From: Myxococcales bacterium
GTDB taxonomy: Bacteria > Myxococcota_A > UBA9042 > GCA-2863065
Direction of reading: 5' to 3'
DNA length: 42,910 nt
NCBI GenBank assembly: GCA_018780435.1
Contig: JADMJS010000057.1
Location: 1 to 42,910 of the forward strand
A program made the translations under genes and the position numbers. Shown here one piece after another: positions 34,388 to 42,910 of the stretch. The notes beneath the pieces are model-generated. The model saw only the letters and a program-made list of their open reading frames with translations, did no database searches and was not told where the DNA came from. Numbering within the stretch: the stretch's first letter is position 1; the number at the start of each line of letters is the position of its first letter.

Positions 34388-37300
34388 ATGAGCCAAAACC
34401 CCGCAGCCACGACCCTCGAGACCTTGAAGTACGACCCCGGCGCGCTCCGGTCCCTCACGGACGGGCAGACGATTCGGGATGGCGTGGCGCTCGCGGCCGC
34501 GGTGAGCGGGCTCCTGCTCGAAGTCGACCAGATCGTCGCGAACGTGATGGATGACGGGCGCCGGCACGCTGTGCGAGTGAAAGTGAACCGGCATGGGGAG
34601 CCGTCGTCTCGGTGTGACTGCCCGGACTCGTTCAAGATGATCTGTGCCCACGGCATCGCCGTGGTCATCGCGTGGGCGGGGCGGCCACGCGGCGACGCGT
34701 CGGAGACGGGTCCGGTGGCGCCCGCTGCCCGAGAGGCGTGCGCGCCGGCCGCGGCCGCGTCGGAAGCCGGTGCCTCGACCGCGCTCCCCGTGCTGAAGCT
34801 CGACATGCAGCGCGAAGACCTGATGACGTGGGCGCGAGCGCTCGAGCTGACCAGCGTCGTGCACACGCCGGTGCTCGAAGCCGAGCTCGATGTGATCGAA
34901 CGTGGGCTGCGGGTCCCTCCGGCGTTCATGTCCTGCACGCTCGGCGATCTCGTGGTCAAGAACGGCTATCTGGGTCGGGCCCTCGTCCCCCCGGTGCTGC
35001 GGCGGACGGCGCTGACGAAGCTCAAGGCGAAGGGCGATGACGCCAGTCAGTCCATCGAGGCCGAACGAAGTCTGTTCGCCGGTCGAAGCCCTCCGAGCGA
35101 TCCATCGCTCGCCGTGCTCTACCAGGGCCTGCTGGCCCTGCGGAGTAACCTCCGCGAAGGCACCCCCGCTCGGGCGCCCGTCCCCCCCGAGACCGTGCTG
35201 AAGCTGGTCGTGGACCCACCGAGTGTGGAGCAGCGCGAGAGCGGCGTCGCCTGCCGGCTGGGCTCCGGCCCCGAGCCGGTCGTACACGTGACGCTCGCCG
35301 ATCGGCCCGTCGTATCGTGTGCCGCTCGCCCGGGCGACTGCCGCTGCCACGTCGCGCTCGGGGCCGTCGACCACCTGCTCGACGTGCTCGGCCGTCCTGA
35401 ACACGCCGAAAAGGCGCGTGAGATCAAAGCGCTACGGGGTCTGTCGGACTGGGAGCGCGCGCTGGCCGTCGTCCTTGCGTCGCCGAAGCCTCTCCCGCCG
35501 TGGCAGCCGGCGTGGCGTGTCGACTTGAACACCCGTGAGGTCGAGCCCGTCGTGCTCGACGACGGCAGCGCTCGGCGCATGAGCGACCGACGCGTCCTCG
35601 TGGCCGCCGAGCGCACCGCATCACGCGCCGACGCCGCCGTGCTCGCGGCCCTACGCGCCTCCGGACAAGCGACGCTGCGCGGTAACGACGGGCTCGAAGC
35701 GCTCTGGTGCCTCATCGGCCACCCGCGGGTCGTCATGGCACCGGCCGCCGGGGCGCTGCTGCGGGGCGGCGACGGCCGGCGGGTGCGGCTCGTCCGCGTC
35801 GAGCAGGTCCGGCCCTTCATCGAGATCGCCGAATCGAGCCGGTCCGGCGGAGAGCTCACCCTGAAGCTGCGCGCGGGCTCCCTCGAGTGGACCCTCGCGG
35901 ACGCGGCGGCGGAGCTCGCCCGCCACGAAGACTCCCCCGTGTGGCTCCTCCCGGGCGACGGCGTTCAGCTCGCGCGTGTCCCCGCGGGGCTCCGAAGGAC
36001 ACTCGCCGCGCTCGCTCGGCCCACGTCGTACCCGTCCGTGGCGCTCCCGAGCGTCCTCAACGTCCTCACAAGGCACATCGGTGACGTGGGCGTGAAGGCG
36101 TCCGGAGCCCTCGTCGAGGATGAGGCCGATGGGGCCGTCGCGTTGCAGCTCCGCGTTGCTCGGGGCGAGGACGTGTCGCTCCTCGTCGAGTTGGTGGCCC
36201 TGCCGTCGTCGGCGCTCCCGCCCATCAGCCCTGGCGAGGGCGCCTCGGTCCTCTATGCACCCGGCGGGAGTACGGGGCCTGCGTCACCCGGCGACCGAGC
36301 TGTGGGCTCCGTACAGCGCCTTCGTCGCGACCTGGCCGCAGAGCGACGTGACGCGCTCCTCGTGGCCGATCGGCTCGGCCTCGCGTCGGAGCTGTGCGCG
36401 CCGTCGTTCCGGGCCGCGATCCACGAGCCGCGGCTGGTCGACGCCGCGCTCGCAGCGCTCATCGACGAGAGCGCACGCACCCCGGTGGAATGGGAGGGGA
36501 TGACCCCGCCGGCGGTGACTCGCCTGGAGAGCGCAGAGAGCTTGCGCGTCACCATTTCCGCCGGGAGACGTGGCCAGTACCTGCTCACGGGCGGCTTCGA
36601 CGCCGACGATGACCAGCTCGATCTCGTGGCGATCGCGGCCGCAATCGAACGGGGCCGCACGACGCTGCGTCTCGGTGAGCGCCTGGTGACGTTCGGCGCC
36701 CGCCTCTTGGACGAGCTGCGCCGACTCGCCGCCCACCCGCGCACCGCCGACGGCATCACCGTCGTCGCCCCGGGGATGGTGGCCGACGCGCTCGAAGCCC
36801 TCGGGGCCGCCGTCACGGCACCCGCACGGAAACAGTCCGGGATCTGGCCCCCACCCGGTTTCACGGCCGAACTTCGGCCCTACCAGAAAGATGGCACGGC
36901 GTGGCTCATGCACCTCGCCGCCCTGTCCCCTGGCTGCATCTTGGCCGACGACATGGGCCTCGGGAAGACGGTACAGGCCCTCGCTCTCTTGTGCGCACGT
37001 AGCCACCTCGGGCCCGCGCTGGTCGTCGCCCCGACCTCGCTCTCTTTCAACTGGCAGCGGGAGGCCGCTCGTTTCGCGCCGGGGCTCGCCGTCAAGCGGC
37101 TCACCTCGAGCCGTCTCCCCGAGGGCGCCCTCCCCGCGGCCGGCGAGGTCTGGATCCTCAGCTACGATCGGGTGGTCTCGATGGTCGAGACGCTCGCGCC
37201 CGTGACCTGGGCGACCCTCGTCTTCGATGAAGCGCACGCCCTGAAGAACAGCAGCACCAAGCGGTCGCAGGCCGCTCGCCAGCTCACCAGCGAGTTCACG

Positions 37301-38275
37301 GTCTCGATGACGGGGACGCCACTCGAGAACCGCACCAGCGAGCTCTGGGGCCTCATGAACGTCACGGTCCCGGGCCTCCTCGGGAGCGCGGACGCGTTCG
37401 GCGAACGCTTCGTCGAGCCGATCGAACGCGGCGGACAGCGGCACGTCGCGGCGGCACTCGCGGGGCTCGTTCGGCCCTTCATCCTTCGTCGGCACAAGTC
37501 CGACGTGCTCACCGACCTGCCGCCGAAGACCGAGATGCGGATCGACGTCGAGCTTTCGCGAGACGAACGCCGCGTCTATGACGCCATCCGCCGTGCTGCA
37601 CGGGCGACGACGCAGGACGGTGCGCCGGAACAGCGCCGCATGCACGTGCTGGCCGCGCTGACTCGCTTGCGCCTCTGCGCCAGTGACGCCACCCTGGTCA
37701 CGTCCGACCTGAACTTCGACGGGGCCGCGCCCCTGGACACGAGCACCATCCGCTCGAGCAAGCTCGACGCGGCGGTCGAGATCCTGGAGCAGCTCCGTGC
37801 CGAGGGTCGCAGAGCACTGGTCTTCAGCCAATTCACGAGTCTTCTCGGCAAGCTACGCGCCCGGCTCACTGACGCCGGGATCGCGTATCGCTACCTTGAC
37901 GGCAGCACGCCTCAGGCCCGCCGCTCGCAGGAGGTCGACGCGTTCCAAGCCGGAGACGGCGACGTCTTCCTGCTCTCACTCAAAGCGGGCGGCGTCGGTC
38001 TGAACCTCACGGGCGCCGACACGGTGCTCCACCTCGACCCGTGGTGGAACCCCGCCGCCGAAGCCCAAGCCACCGACCGCGCCCACCGCTCCGGCCAGAC
38101 GCGACACGTCACGGTCTGTCGCCTCGTGGCGCGCGGGACCATCGAAGAAGCAGTGCTCGCGCTCCACGACCAGAAGCGCGCCCTCTTCGAGGACGTCGTG
38201 GACGGAGCGACGGACGTCGTTCCAGACTTCGAGGCCCTAGCGGCCTTGCTCGATGTGGGGGATGACGAGGAGTAG
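34388..38275 (+). CDS. SWIM-SNF2 family DNA-dependent ATPase (helicase-like)
   Basis: 1,295 residues. SNF2 proteins use ATP to move along double-stranded DNA and displace bound proteins. Near the N-terminus is a SWIM zinc finger (C76-x-C78 ... C86-x-H88, in CDCPDSFKMICAH). A long middle region (about 130-820) has no clear motif. The SNF2 core follows: RPYQKDGTAWL, motif I DDMGLGKT (about 854-861), motif II DEAH (947-950), SMTGTPLENR (motif III), LRRHKSDVL, and the helicase C domain with VFSQFTSLLGKL, AGGVGLNLTGAD and ATDRAHRSGQT. The ATG at 34388 lacks a good Shine-Dalgarno sequence. The partner protein is unknown, although bacterial relatives can bind RNA polymerase. The neighbouring RNA polymerase omega gene may be a coincidence. 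Confidence 0.94.
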   Translation: MSQNPAATTLETLKYDPGALRSLTDGQTIRDGVALAAAVSGLLLEVDQIVANVMDDGRRHAVRVKVNRHGEPSSRCDCPDSFKMICAHGIAVVIAWAGRPRGDASETGPVAPAAREACAPAAAASEAGASTALPVLKLDMQREDLMTWARALELTSVVHTPVLEAELDVIERGLRVPPAFMSCTLGDLVVKNGYLGRALVPPVLRRTALTKLKAKGDDASQSIEAERSLFAGRSPPSDPSLAVLYQGLLALRSNLREGTPARAPVPPETVLKLVVDPPSVEQRESGVACRLGSGPEPVVHVTLADRPVVSCAARPGDCRCHVALGAVDHLLDVLGRPEHAEKAREIKALRGLSDWERALAVVLASPKPLPPWQPAWRVDLNTREVEPVVLDDGSARRMSDRRVLVAAERTASRADAAVLAALRASGQATLRGNDGLEALWCLIGHPRVVMAPAAGALLRGGDGRRVRLVRVEQVRPFIEIAESSRSGGELTLKLRAGSLEWTLADAAAELARHEDSPVWLLPGDGVQLARVPAGLRRTLAALARPTSYPSVALPSVLNVLTRHIGDVGVKASGALVEDEADGAVALQLRVARGEDVSLLVELVALPSSALPPISPGEGASVLYAPGGSTGPASPGDRAVGSVQRLRRDLAAERRDALLVADRLGLASELCAPSFRAAIHEPRLVDAALAALIDESARTPVEWEGMTPPAVTRLESAESLRVTISAGRRGQYLLTGGFDADDDQLDLVAIAAAIERGRTTLRLGERLVTFGARLLDELRRLAAHPRTADGITVVAPGMVADALEALGAAVTAPARKQSGIWPPPGFTAELRPYQKDGTAWLMHLAALSPGCILADDMGLGKTVQALALLCARSHLGPALVVAPTSLSFNWQREAARFAPGLAVKRLTSSRLPEGALPAAGEVWILSYDRVVSMVETLAPVTWATLVFDEAHALKNSSTKRSQAARQLTSEFTVSMTGTPLENRTSELWGLMNVTVPGLLGSADAFGERFVEPIERGGQRHVAAALAGLVRPFILRRHKSDVLTDLPPKTEMRIDVELSRDERRVYDAIRRAARATTQDGAPEQRRMHVLAALTRLRLCASDATLVTSDLNFDGAAPLDTSTIRSSKLDAAVEILEQLRAEGRRALVFSQFTSLLGKLRARLTDAGIAYRYLDGSTPQARRSQEVDAFQAGDGDVFLLSLKAGGVGLNLTGADTVLHLDPWWNPAAEAQATDRAHRSGQTRHVTVCRLVARGTIEEAVLALHDQKRALFEDVVDGATDVVPDFEALAALLDVGDDEE

Positions 38276-38309
38276 TCGAGCGCCTCGGCGCGCCGGGGCT
38301 CGACCTGAG

Positions 38310-38339
38310 GCTCGGCGTGCCGTGCGAGACACGCCGAGC
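38310..38339. terminator. Perfect 10-bp inverted repeat between convergent genes
   Basis: GCTCGGCGTG (38310-38319) pairs exactly with CACGCCGAGC (38330-38339) across a 10-nt loop. It lies between the SNF2 stop (38275) and the rpoZ stop (38350), where a two-way terminator is expected. No T-run follows on either strand, so it may act with Rho or as an RNA end stabiliser. Confidence 0.5.
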
Positions 38340-38349
38340 TCCGGGACGA

Positions 38350-38568
38350 TCAGCGGATGCCGTCGCGGAGGATGTCGCTCACCGAACGGTCGAAGTCGAC
38401 GCGGCCGGCCGCGATCTCACGCAGCGCCGTGACGGCCTCTTTGTTCTTGGAGTCGACCAGCGAGTGATCGCCGTCCATGAGCTGACGCGCACGCTTGGTC
38501 GCGAGGATCACGAGGGCGAAGCGGTTGTCGCATTGATCCAAGCAATCTTCGACGGTGACACGAGCCAT
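38350..38568 (-). CDS. rpoZ: DNA-directed RNA polymerase omega subunit
   Basis: 72 residues, a little shorter than E. coli omega (91). Omega helps assemble the polymerase by binding the beta' subunit. Family features: [19 protein letters not shown] at the start, then [10 protein letters not shown], and [14 protein letters not shown]. The ATG at 38568 has GGAGG 6 nt upstream, which settles the start; the frame continues upstream without family support. In many bacteria this gene follows gmk and precedes spoT; here it is between the SNF2 ATPase and a lipoprotein gene. A promoter candidate lies in front of it. Confidence 0.93.
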   Translation of the reverse strand: MARVTVEDCLDQCDNRFALVILATKRARQLMDGDHSLVDSKNKEAVTALREIAAGRVDFDRSVSDILRDGIR

Positions 38569-38628
38569 GAGAGACCTCCGAACTGAACGTGGCGTGCGCA
38601 CCGTGGAACCGGCACGCGCGGGCGGTGG

Positions 38629-38657
38629 TTGGTACTGGGCGGGGGGGATTTTGTCAA
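38629..38657 (-). promoter_or_regulatory. Candidate rpoZ promoter with consensus -35 box
   Basis: On the minus strand TTGACA (38652-38657, full match) is followed after 17 nt by TACCAA (38629-38634, 3 of 6 matches). It would give an mRNA leader of roughly 55 nt before the rpoZ ATG at 38568. The -35 box begins 2 nt after the stop codon region of the upstream lipoprotein gene. Confidence 0.5.
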
Positions 38658-38658
38658 G

Positions 38659-41600
38659 TCACTCGCCGCAGGTGAAGGTCAGGTTGTAGTCGGCTTCCGT
38701 GCCTTGGAAGCCGTCGATGACGATGTAGTAGATGTTGCCTTCGATCGCGTCGAAGGTGACCTCTGACAGACCGTCGGCGAGGCAGGAGGCGGGGTTGCAC
38801 CCGAGGCCCTTGTCCGCGAGGACGAGGATGTCGAGGAAGTCGTCGCTGACACCACCCGCCTCCGGGACGGAGATGGTGATGGAGCCGGTCGACTCGGCGA
38901 TGTAGCTGTAGACGTACTCGGGACCCGAGTACGTGTAGCTGTTGCACGAGTAGCGCTCGACCACGTTGTCCGTGGACAGGCCGTTGCTCCAGTCGTCCGA
39001 GTCCGACGGGCAGGTCAGGTCGGCGAAGAAGCTCGTCTCCGGGACGCAGGCGACTTCGCAGTCGGTGCTGGAACCGAAGCAGTCCGAGTCCTCGCAGTCG
39101 GTGTTGCCGTCCTGGTCGTTGTCGACGCCGTCGCCGCACTCGAGCTCATCGTTGGCCGCGCATTGCACGTCGAGGCGGAAGTCGCCGACCGCGCCGAGAT
39201 ACCCATCGACCACGACGTAGTAGGTCTTGCCGGCTTCGATCTCGACGTAGAGATCATTGAAGTCCATGCCGAGACACGCGGTCGGGAGGCAGACGCCTTC
39301 GGTCGCTTCGATGACCATGACGTCGGTCTCTTCCGTTTCCTCGGAGAGCGTGAACTCCGCGATGCCGCTGTACGGCGCGACGAAGACGGCGCTGATCTCG
39401 GGGCCCGGGTACTCGTCTTCACTGCACGAGTAGGTGTCCGAGACGTTCTTGGTCAGGTTCGGATTGGCCGTGCTGAGGAGGACGCTATCGCCACACGCGA
39501 CGGTGAGGTCACCGAGCGGATCGCAGTTCGGCGCGCAGACCGCGAGGTTCGTGCAGTCCGAGTCGTCGCAATCCGAGCTACCGTCACCGTCGTTGTCCTG
39601 GCCGTCCGTGCAGTCCGTCTCGATCTCACCGCCGCACTCGACCACCACCGTGTAGGTGCCCGAGCCGCCCTGATAGCCGTCCACCACGAAGTAGTACTCT
39701 TCGCCAGCGACCGCGTCGAAGGTGACCTCGTTCAGGCCCCACGCGAGGCAGTTCGACTCCGAACACACGCCCGCCGGGTTCGACAGGATGATGATGTCGG
39801 TGTCGAGCGACGACTCGTCTTCGAGTCGAACCGTGATGGGGCCCGTGATCGGCGCCTCGTACGAATAGGTGTACTCGGGGCCCGTGTAGACGAAGTCGTT
39901 GCCGCAGCCGGCGTAGGACGTGACGGCGTTGGTCGCTCCGGAGTAGGTCGTGGCCCACGAGTCGGTGCTGCCGCAGGAGAGCGGCCAGTCGACGACACAC
40001 GACGGGGTGAAACACGCCGGGTCGGTCGTGCAGTCCGAGTCCTCGCAATCGACGTTGCCGTCCTCGTCATCATCGAGCCCGTCTTCGCAACGGGTCTCGA
40101 CCGCCGGCACACAGCCGAGGTCGATGGTGTACGCGCCGGTGTCGGCGAAGAGCCCCTCTTCGATCTCGAAGGTGTCGACGACGATGTAGTAGGTCTCGCC
40201 AGCCTTCATCTCGGTCACGGCCGAGGTGAAGTCGGTCGCCACGCACGCCTTCGAGTCACAGCCTGCGTCGGTCTGGAGGAGGACGTGCACGTCGGTGATG
40301 GCCTCCTCGTTCGACAGCGTCGCGCGGAGCGTGCCGTCGTAGGGCGCGACGAAGAGGTAGGTGTATTCGCCACCCGTAAAGGTGTCCGTGCTACAGGCGT
40401 ATTGCGTCACGACGTCGGTCGCATCGAAGGCGCCGGTGTCCCAGCTGTCCGTGTCGCCACACTCGAGGGTGTAGGCCGGGAAGCAGGTGTCGCCGCAGAC
40501 GTTGGTGCTGCCCGGCTGGCAGGACCCTTCAGCGCAGACGTCGCCCTCGGTGCAGGCGTCGCCGTCGTCGCATCCGGCCGTGTTGTCCGTGTACTGGCAG
40601 CCCTGGACGGGGTCACACGCGTCGTCGGTGCACGAGTTCAGGTCGTCGCACGGCGTCTCAGTGGCGCCTTCGCACGCCCCCGCCTTGCAGCGGTCGCCCG
40701 TGGTGCAGGCGTCGCCGTCGTCGCAGAGCTTCTCGTCGGCGGCGGGCGCCGTATTGCACTGCCCGGTCGCGGCGTCGCACGTCGCGATCGAGCAGGGGTT
40801 ATTGGACACGTCGCACGACACGACGGTCACAGGGTCGATGATGCACTTGCCACCGGTCTCCGACACTTGGCAGATGAGCTTGCCGTTGCAGGCGTTCTCG
40901 TCATCGAACTGGGCGCAGTCCGCGTTCGTGGTGCAGGTGCACTCGGGGCCCGGGACGCCAGCGCACACGCCGAGACCACACTTGTCGCCGGTCGTACACG
41001 CGACCCCGTCGTCACAGTCGCCCGCGTTGAAGGCGATCTTGCAGCCGGTGGAGGACTCGCAGGTGTCGTCGGTGCACGGGTTGCCGTCGTTGCACGCGAG
41101 CGCTTTACCCTTACAGACACCACCCGCACAAATGTCATTCTCGGTGCAGGCATCACCGTCGGTGCAGAGCGCCCCTTCGTCCTGCGCCTTGGTCACGCAC
41201 TTGCCCGTGGCTTCGACACACGACGTCGTCTCGCAGGGAGAGAGGCCGGCCGTGTCACAGACGACGATGGTCGCGGCCGAGACGGCGCACTTGCCATTGA
41301 TGCAAGCGAGGGTTCCGTTGCAGAGGTTGCCGTCTTCGCCACCCGCGCAGTCGGCCACGTCGGTGCACGGACAATCGCCGGCTCCCGCGCACGTCCCGCC
41401 GTTACACTGATCGCCCGTGGTGCACACGTTGCCGTCGTCGCAGGTCGCCGTGTTGTTCGTCGCTTTGCAGCCCGTCGCCGGATCGCAGGAGTCGTCGGTG
41501 CAGGCGTTCTTGTCGTCGCAGACCTTGCCCTGGCCCTTGCAGGAACCCGCCGTGCAGACGTCGGCGTCCGTGCAGGCGCTCCCATCGTCGCAGGTGGCGC

Positions 41601-42780
41601 CGTCGAGCTTCACGCGCGTCTCGCACTTGCCGGTCGCCGGCTCGCACACGACGGACTCACACACGCCCGCGGCCCCAGCCAGCTCGCTGCAATCGACTTC
41701 GCTGTCCTCTTTGGCGACGCACTTGCCCTCCAGGCAGGTGAGCGTGCCATTGCACAGGTCGCCGTCCTCGAACTGGCCGCAGTCAGCGTCCACGGTGCAT
41801 TGGCACGCGGGGTTCGCCGTGCCGGTGCAGGAACCGCCCTTGCACACGTCGTTCTCGGTGCAGAGGTCGTCGTCGCTGCAGGGCTTGGTGTTGGCCTTGT
41901 AGTCACAGCCGGTGCCGGCGACGCAGGCGTCATCGGTGCACGGGTTGTTGTCGTCGCACGTGACCGGCTTACCGCCACACTGACCGGCGGCACACCGGTC
42001 GGACTTGGTGCAGTCGTCACCGTCGTCGCAGGGCGCGCTGTCGCCGGCCGGCGTCGTCTTGCACTCGCCGCTCGTGGGCTCGCACGCGACGGCTTCACAC
42101 GGCCCGGCGCTGGCTGGGTCGCAGGAGACGGCCGAGCCCGGCTTCACGAGGCACTTCTTGTCCTGGCAGGACAGGACGCCGTTGCAGAGGTCTGCGTCGT
42201 CGAACTTCTTGCAGTCGGCATCGGCGACGCACTCGCAGGCCGGGTTGTTGTTGCCCGTGCACGTGCCGTTCGAGCACTGATCGCCGATGGTGCAGAGGAC
42301 GCCGTCGTCGCAGAGCGCGGCGTTGGGGTTGCCTTCACAGGCGCCACTGACCGGGTTACAGAGGTCGTTGGTGCACGGGTTCTGGTCGTCGCAGGTCTTG
42401 CGGGTCCCGGTGCACGCGCCGGTCTTGCACTGATCGCCCGTCGTGCAGGCGTCGTCGTCCGAGCAGGTGGTCCCATCCGGGACCGCGGCCTTGACGCACT
42501 TGCTTGCCGCGAGGTCGCAGATGGCGCGATCACAGGCGCCAGCGCCCTCGAAGATCACGGAGGCGCAGTCGCTGTCGGTCTTGCAGCCGTTCTCGAAGAT
42601 GGGTCCGGTGTCGTCCGTGGTCTGGCCGCCGGTGTCGCCCGTCTGGGTGGTGTCGGGGTCATCGGTCGGCAGGACGCCCGTGAGATCGTCCTCGTGCCCG
42701 CAGGAGGCGAGGCCGCTCGCCAAGAGCCCGAGGCTCAGCAGGAAGGAGTGTCGACGTACCAACTTGAAGTTCATGTTCAT
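38659..42780 (-). CDS. Very large Cys-rich / jelly-roll repeat lipoprotein
   Basis: 1,373 residues. The ATG at 42780 has GAGG nearby. The signal peptide ends in LASC (lipobox, Cys about 26). After an Asp/Thr-rich spacer (to ~55), the protein has two repeat arrays. Array 1 (about 55-755) consists of Cys-rich modules of the type CDDGxxCTxxDxCxxGxC, grouped in a super-repeat marked by DxDLCNGxLxC-like segments near residues 188, 332, 477 and 622, a period of about 145. Array 2 (about 760-1373) has four beta-sandwich (PPC-like) domains with YYIVVDG-type strands. Three Asp-rich linkers near 895, 1055 and 1215 (such as DNDQDGNTDCEDSDC) look calcium-binding, like thrombospondin type-3. It is probably a stiff, disulphide-rich surface rod; ligand unknown. 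Its 5' neighbour is outside the window. Confidence 0.87.
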   Translation of the reverse strand: MNMNFKLVRRHSFLLSLGLLASGLASCGHEDDLTGVLPTDDPDTTQTGDTGGQTTDDTGPIFENGCKTDSDCASVIFEGAGACDRAICDLAASKCVKAAVPDGTTCSDDDACTTGDQCKTGACTGTRKTCDDQNPCTNDLCNPVSGACEGNPNAALCDDGVLCTIGDQCSNGTCTGNNNPACECVADADCKKFDDADLCNGVLSCQDKKCLVKPGSAVSCDPASAGPCEAVACEPTSGECKTTPAGDSAPCDDGDDCTKSDRCAAGQCGGKPVTCDDNNPCTDDACVAGTGCDYKANTKPCSDDDLCTENDVCKGGSCTGTANPACQCTVDADCGQFEDGDLCNGTLTCLEGKCVAKEDSEVDCSELAGAAGVCESVVCEPATGKCETRVKLDGATCDDGSACTDADVCTAGSCKGQGKVCDDKNACTDDSCDPATGCKATNNTATCDDGNVCTTGDQCNGGTCAGAGDCPCTDVADCAGGEDGNLCNGTLACINGKCAVSAATIVVCDTAGLSPCETTSCVEATGKCVTKAQDEGALCTDGDACTENDICAGGVCKGKALACNDGNPCTDDTCESSTGCKIAFNAGDCDDGVACTTGDKCGLGVCAGVPGPECTCTTNADCAQFDDENACNGKLICQVSETGGKCIIDPVTVVSCDVSNNPCSIATCDAATGQCNTAPAADEKLCDDGDACTTGDRCKAGACEGATETPCDDLNSCTDDACDPVQGCQYTDNTAGCDDGDACTEGDVCAEGSCQPGSTNVCGDTCFPAYTLECGDTDSWDTGAFDATDVVTQYACSTDTFTGGEYTYLFVAPYDGTLRATLSNEEAITDVHVLLQTDAGCDSKACVATDFTSAVTEMKAGETYYIVVDTFEIEEGLFADTGAYTIDLGCVPAVETRCEDGLDDDEDGNVDCEDSDCTTDPACFTPSCVVDWPLSCGSTDSWATTYSGATNAVTSYAGCGNDFVYTGPEYTYSYEAPITGPITVRLEDESSLDTDIIILSNPAGVCSESNCLAWGLNEVTFDAVAGEEYYFVVDGYQGGSGTYTVVVECGGEIETDCTDGQDNDGDGSSDCDDSDCTNLAVCAPNCDPLGDLTVACGDSVLLSTANPNLTKNVSDTYSCSEDEYPGPEISAVFVAPYSGIAEFTLSEETEETDVMVIEATEGVCLPTACLGMDFNDLYVEIEAGKTYYVVVDGYLGAVGDFRLDVQCAANDELECGDGVDNDQDGNTDCEDSDCFGSSTDCEVACVPETSFFADLTCPSDSDDWSNGLSTDNVVERYSCNSYTYSGPEYVYSYIAESTGSITISVPEAGGVSDDFLDILVLADKGLGCNPASCLADGLSEVTFDAIEGNIYYIVIDGFQGTEADYNLTFTCGE

Positions 42781-42910
42781 GGGAGCCTCGTGCTGCGCGG
42801 CCAGGCTGCCGCGCTGGAGTGGGTGCGCTCTCGTGCCGGGATCATCACCGGGCGAGATCAGGCGCAAACCCTTTCCGCGACTTTGCGGGTGGCGCCGTTT
42901 AGACGAGGAG

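Noticed and set aside
36284..37831. 515-codon minus-strand frame inside the SNF2 gene
   Set aside because: It is antisense to the conserved SNF2 core motifs and has no recognisable domain.

Overview
The window is very GC-rich and densely coded on both strands. Its make-up points to a myxobacterium-like member of the Myxococcota (Deltaproteobacteria in older schemes). The grounds are many large Cys-rich secreted lipoproteins with MopE-type Asp-rich motifs and jelly-roll repeats, a GAF-GAF-GGDEF protein, a stand-alone Hsp70 homologue, a SWIM-SNF2 ATPase, and GTG/TTG starts. This is inferred from gene content; no rRNA, tRNA or species marker is present.

Layout. 1-5.1 kb: membrane diguanylate cyclase (-), small lipoprotein (+), lid-less Hsp70 homologue (-). 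5.3-12.3 kb: lipoprotein with a C-terminal jelly-roll-like domain (+), Slt-type lytic transglycosylase (-), 1,129-residue lipoprotein with MopE motifs, a beta-helix-like part and a Gly-rich, partly collagen-like tail (-). 12.3-15.6 kb: 16-bp tandem repeat, PucC-family MFS transporter (+), Dam-type adenine methyltransferase (-) whose 3' end overlaps the transporter, and an unrecognised 233-residue protein (+) behind a cluster of operator-like palindromes. 15.6-19.7 kb: a four-gene operon (-), hpd-hmgA-fahA-maiA, covering homogentisate catabolism from 4-hydroxyphenylpyruvate to fumarate and acetoacetate; only the tyrosine aminotransferase step is missing. 19.9-26.2 kb: outer-membrane barrel-like protein, small basic protein, GT-C-like membrane protein, double AAA+ ATPase, LysR regulator. 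26.2-34.2 kb: exported protein with a Pro-rich repeat, VWA/Cys-rich lipoprotein overlapping an aldehyde dehydrogenase gene by 4 nt, EamA exporter, lipoprotein with a lysozyme-like segment. 34.4-42.8 kb: SNF2 ATPase, RNA polymerase omega subunit, and a 1,373-residue Cys-rich/jelly-roll lipoprotein.

The only clear pathway is tyrosine/homogentisate degradation. The recurring theme is the cell surface: six predicted lipoproteins, an exported protein, a barrel protein and a murein hydrolase, several sharing modules. No mobile element, CRISPR array, RNA gene or rRNA operon was seen. The longest stretch without a gene is about 265 nt (19,701-19,965). It holds an isolated GTATAC palindrome (19,805-19,810) and nothing else I can interpret.

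No complete new system is evident. The most unusual points are the operator-like cluster between dam and the unknown gene, the PucC-like transporter without photosynthesis genes nearby, the lid-less Hsp70, the orphan double AAA+ ATPase, and the modular surface lipoproteins.
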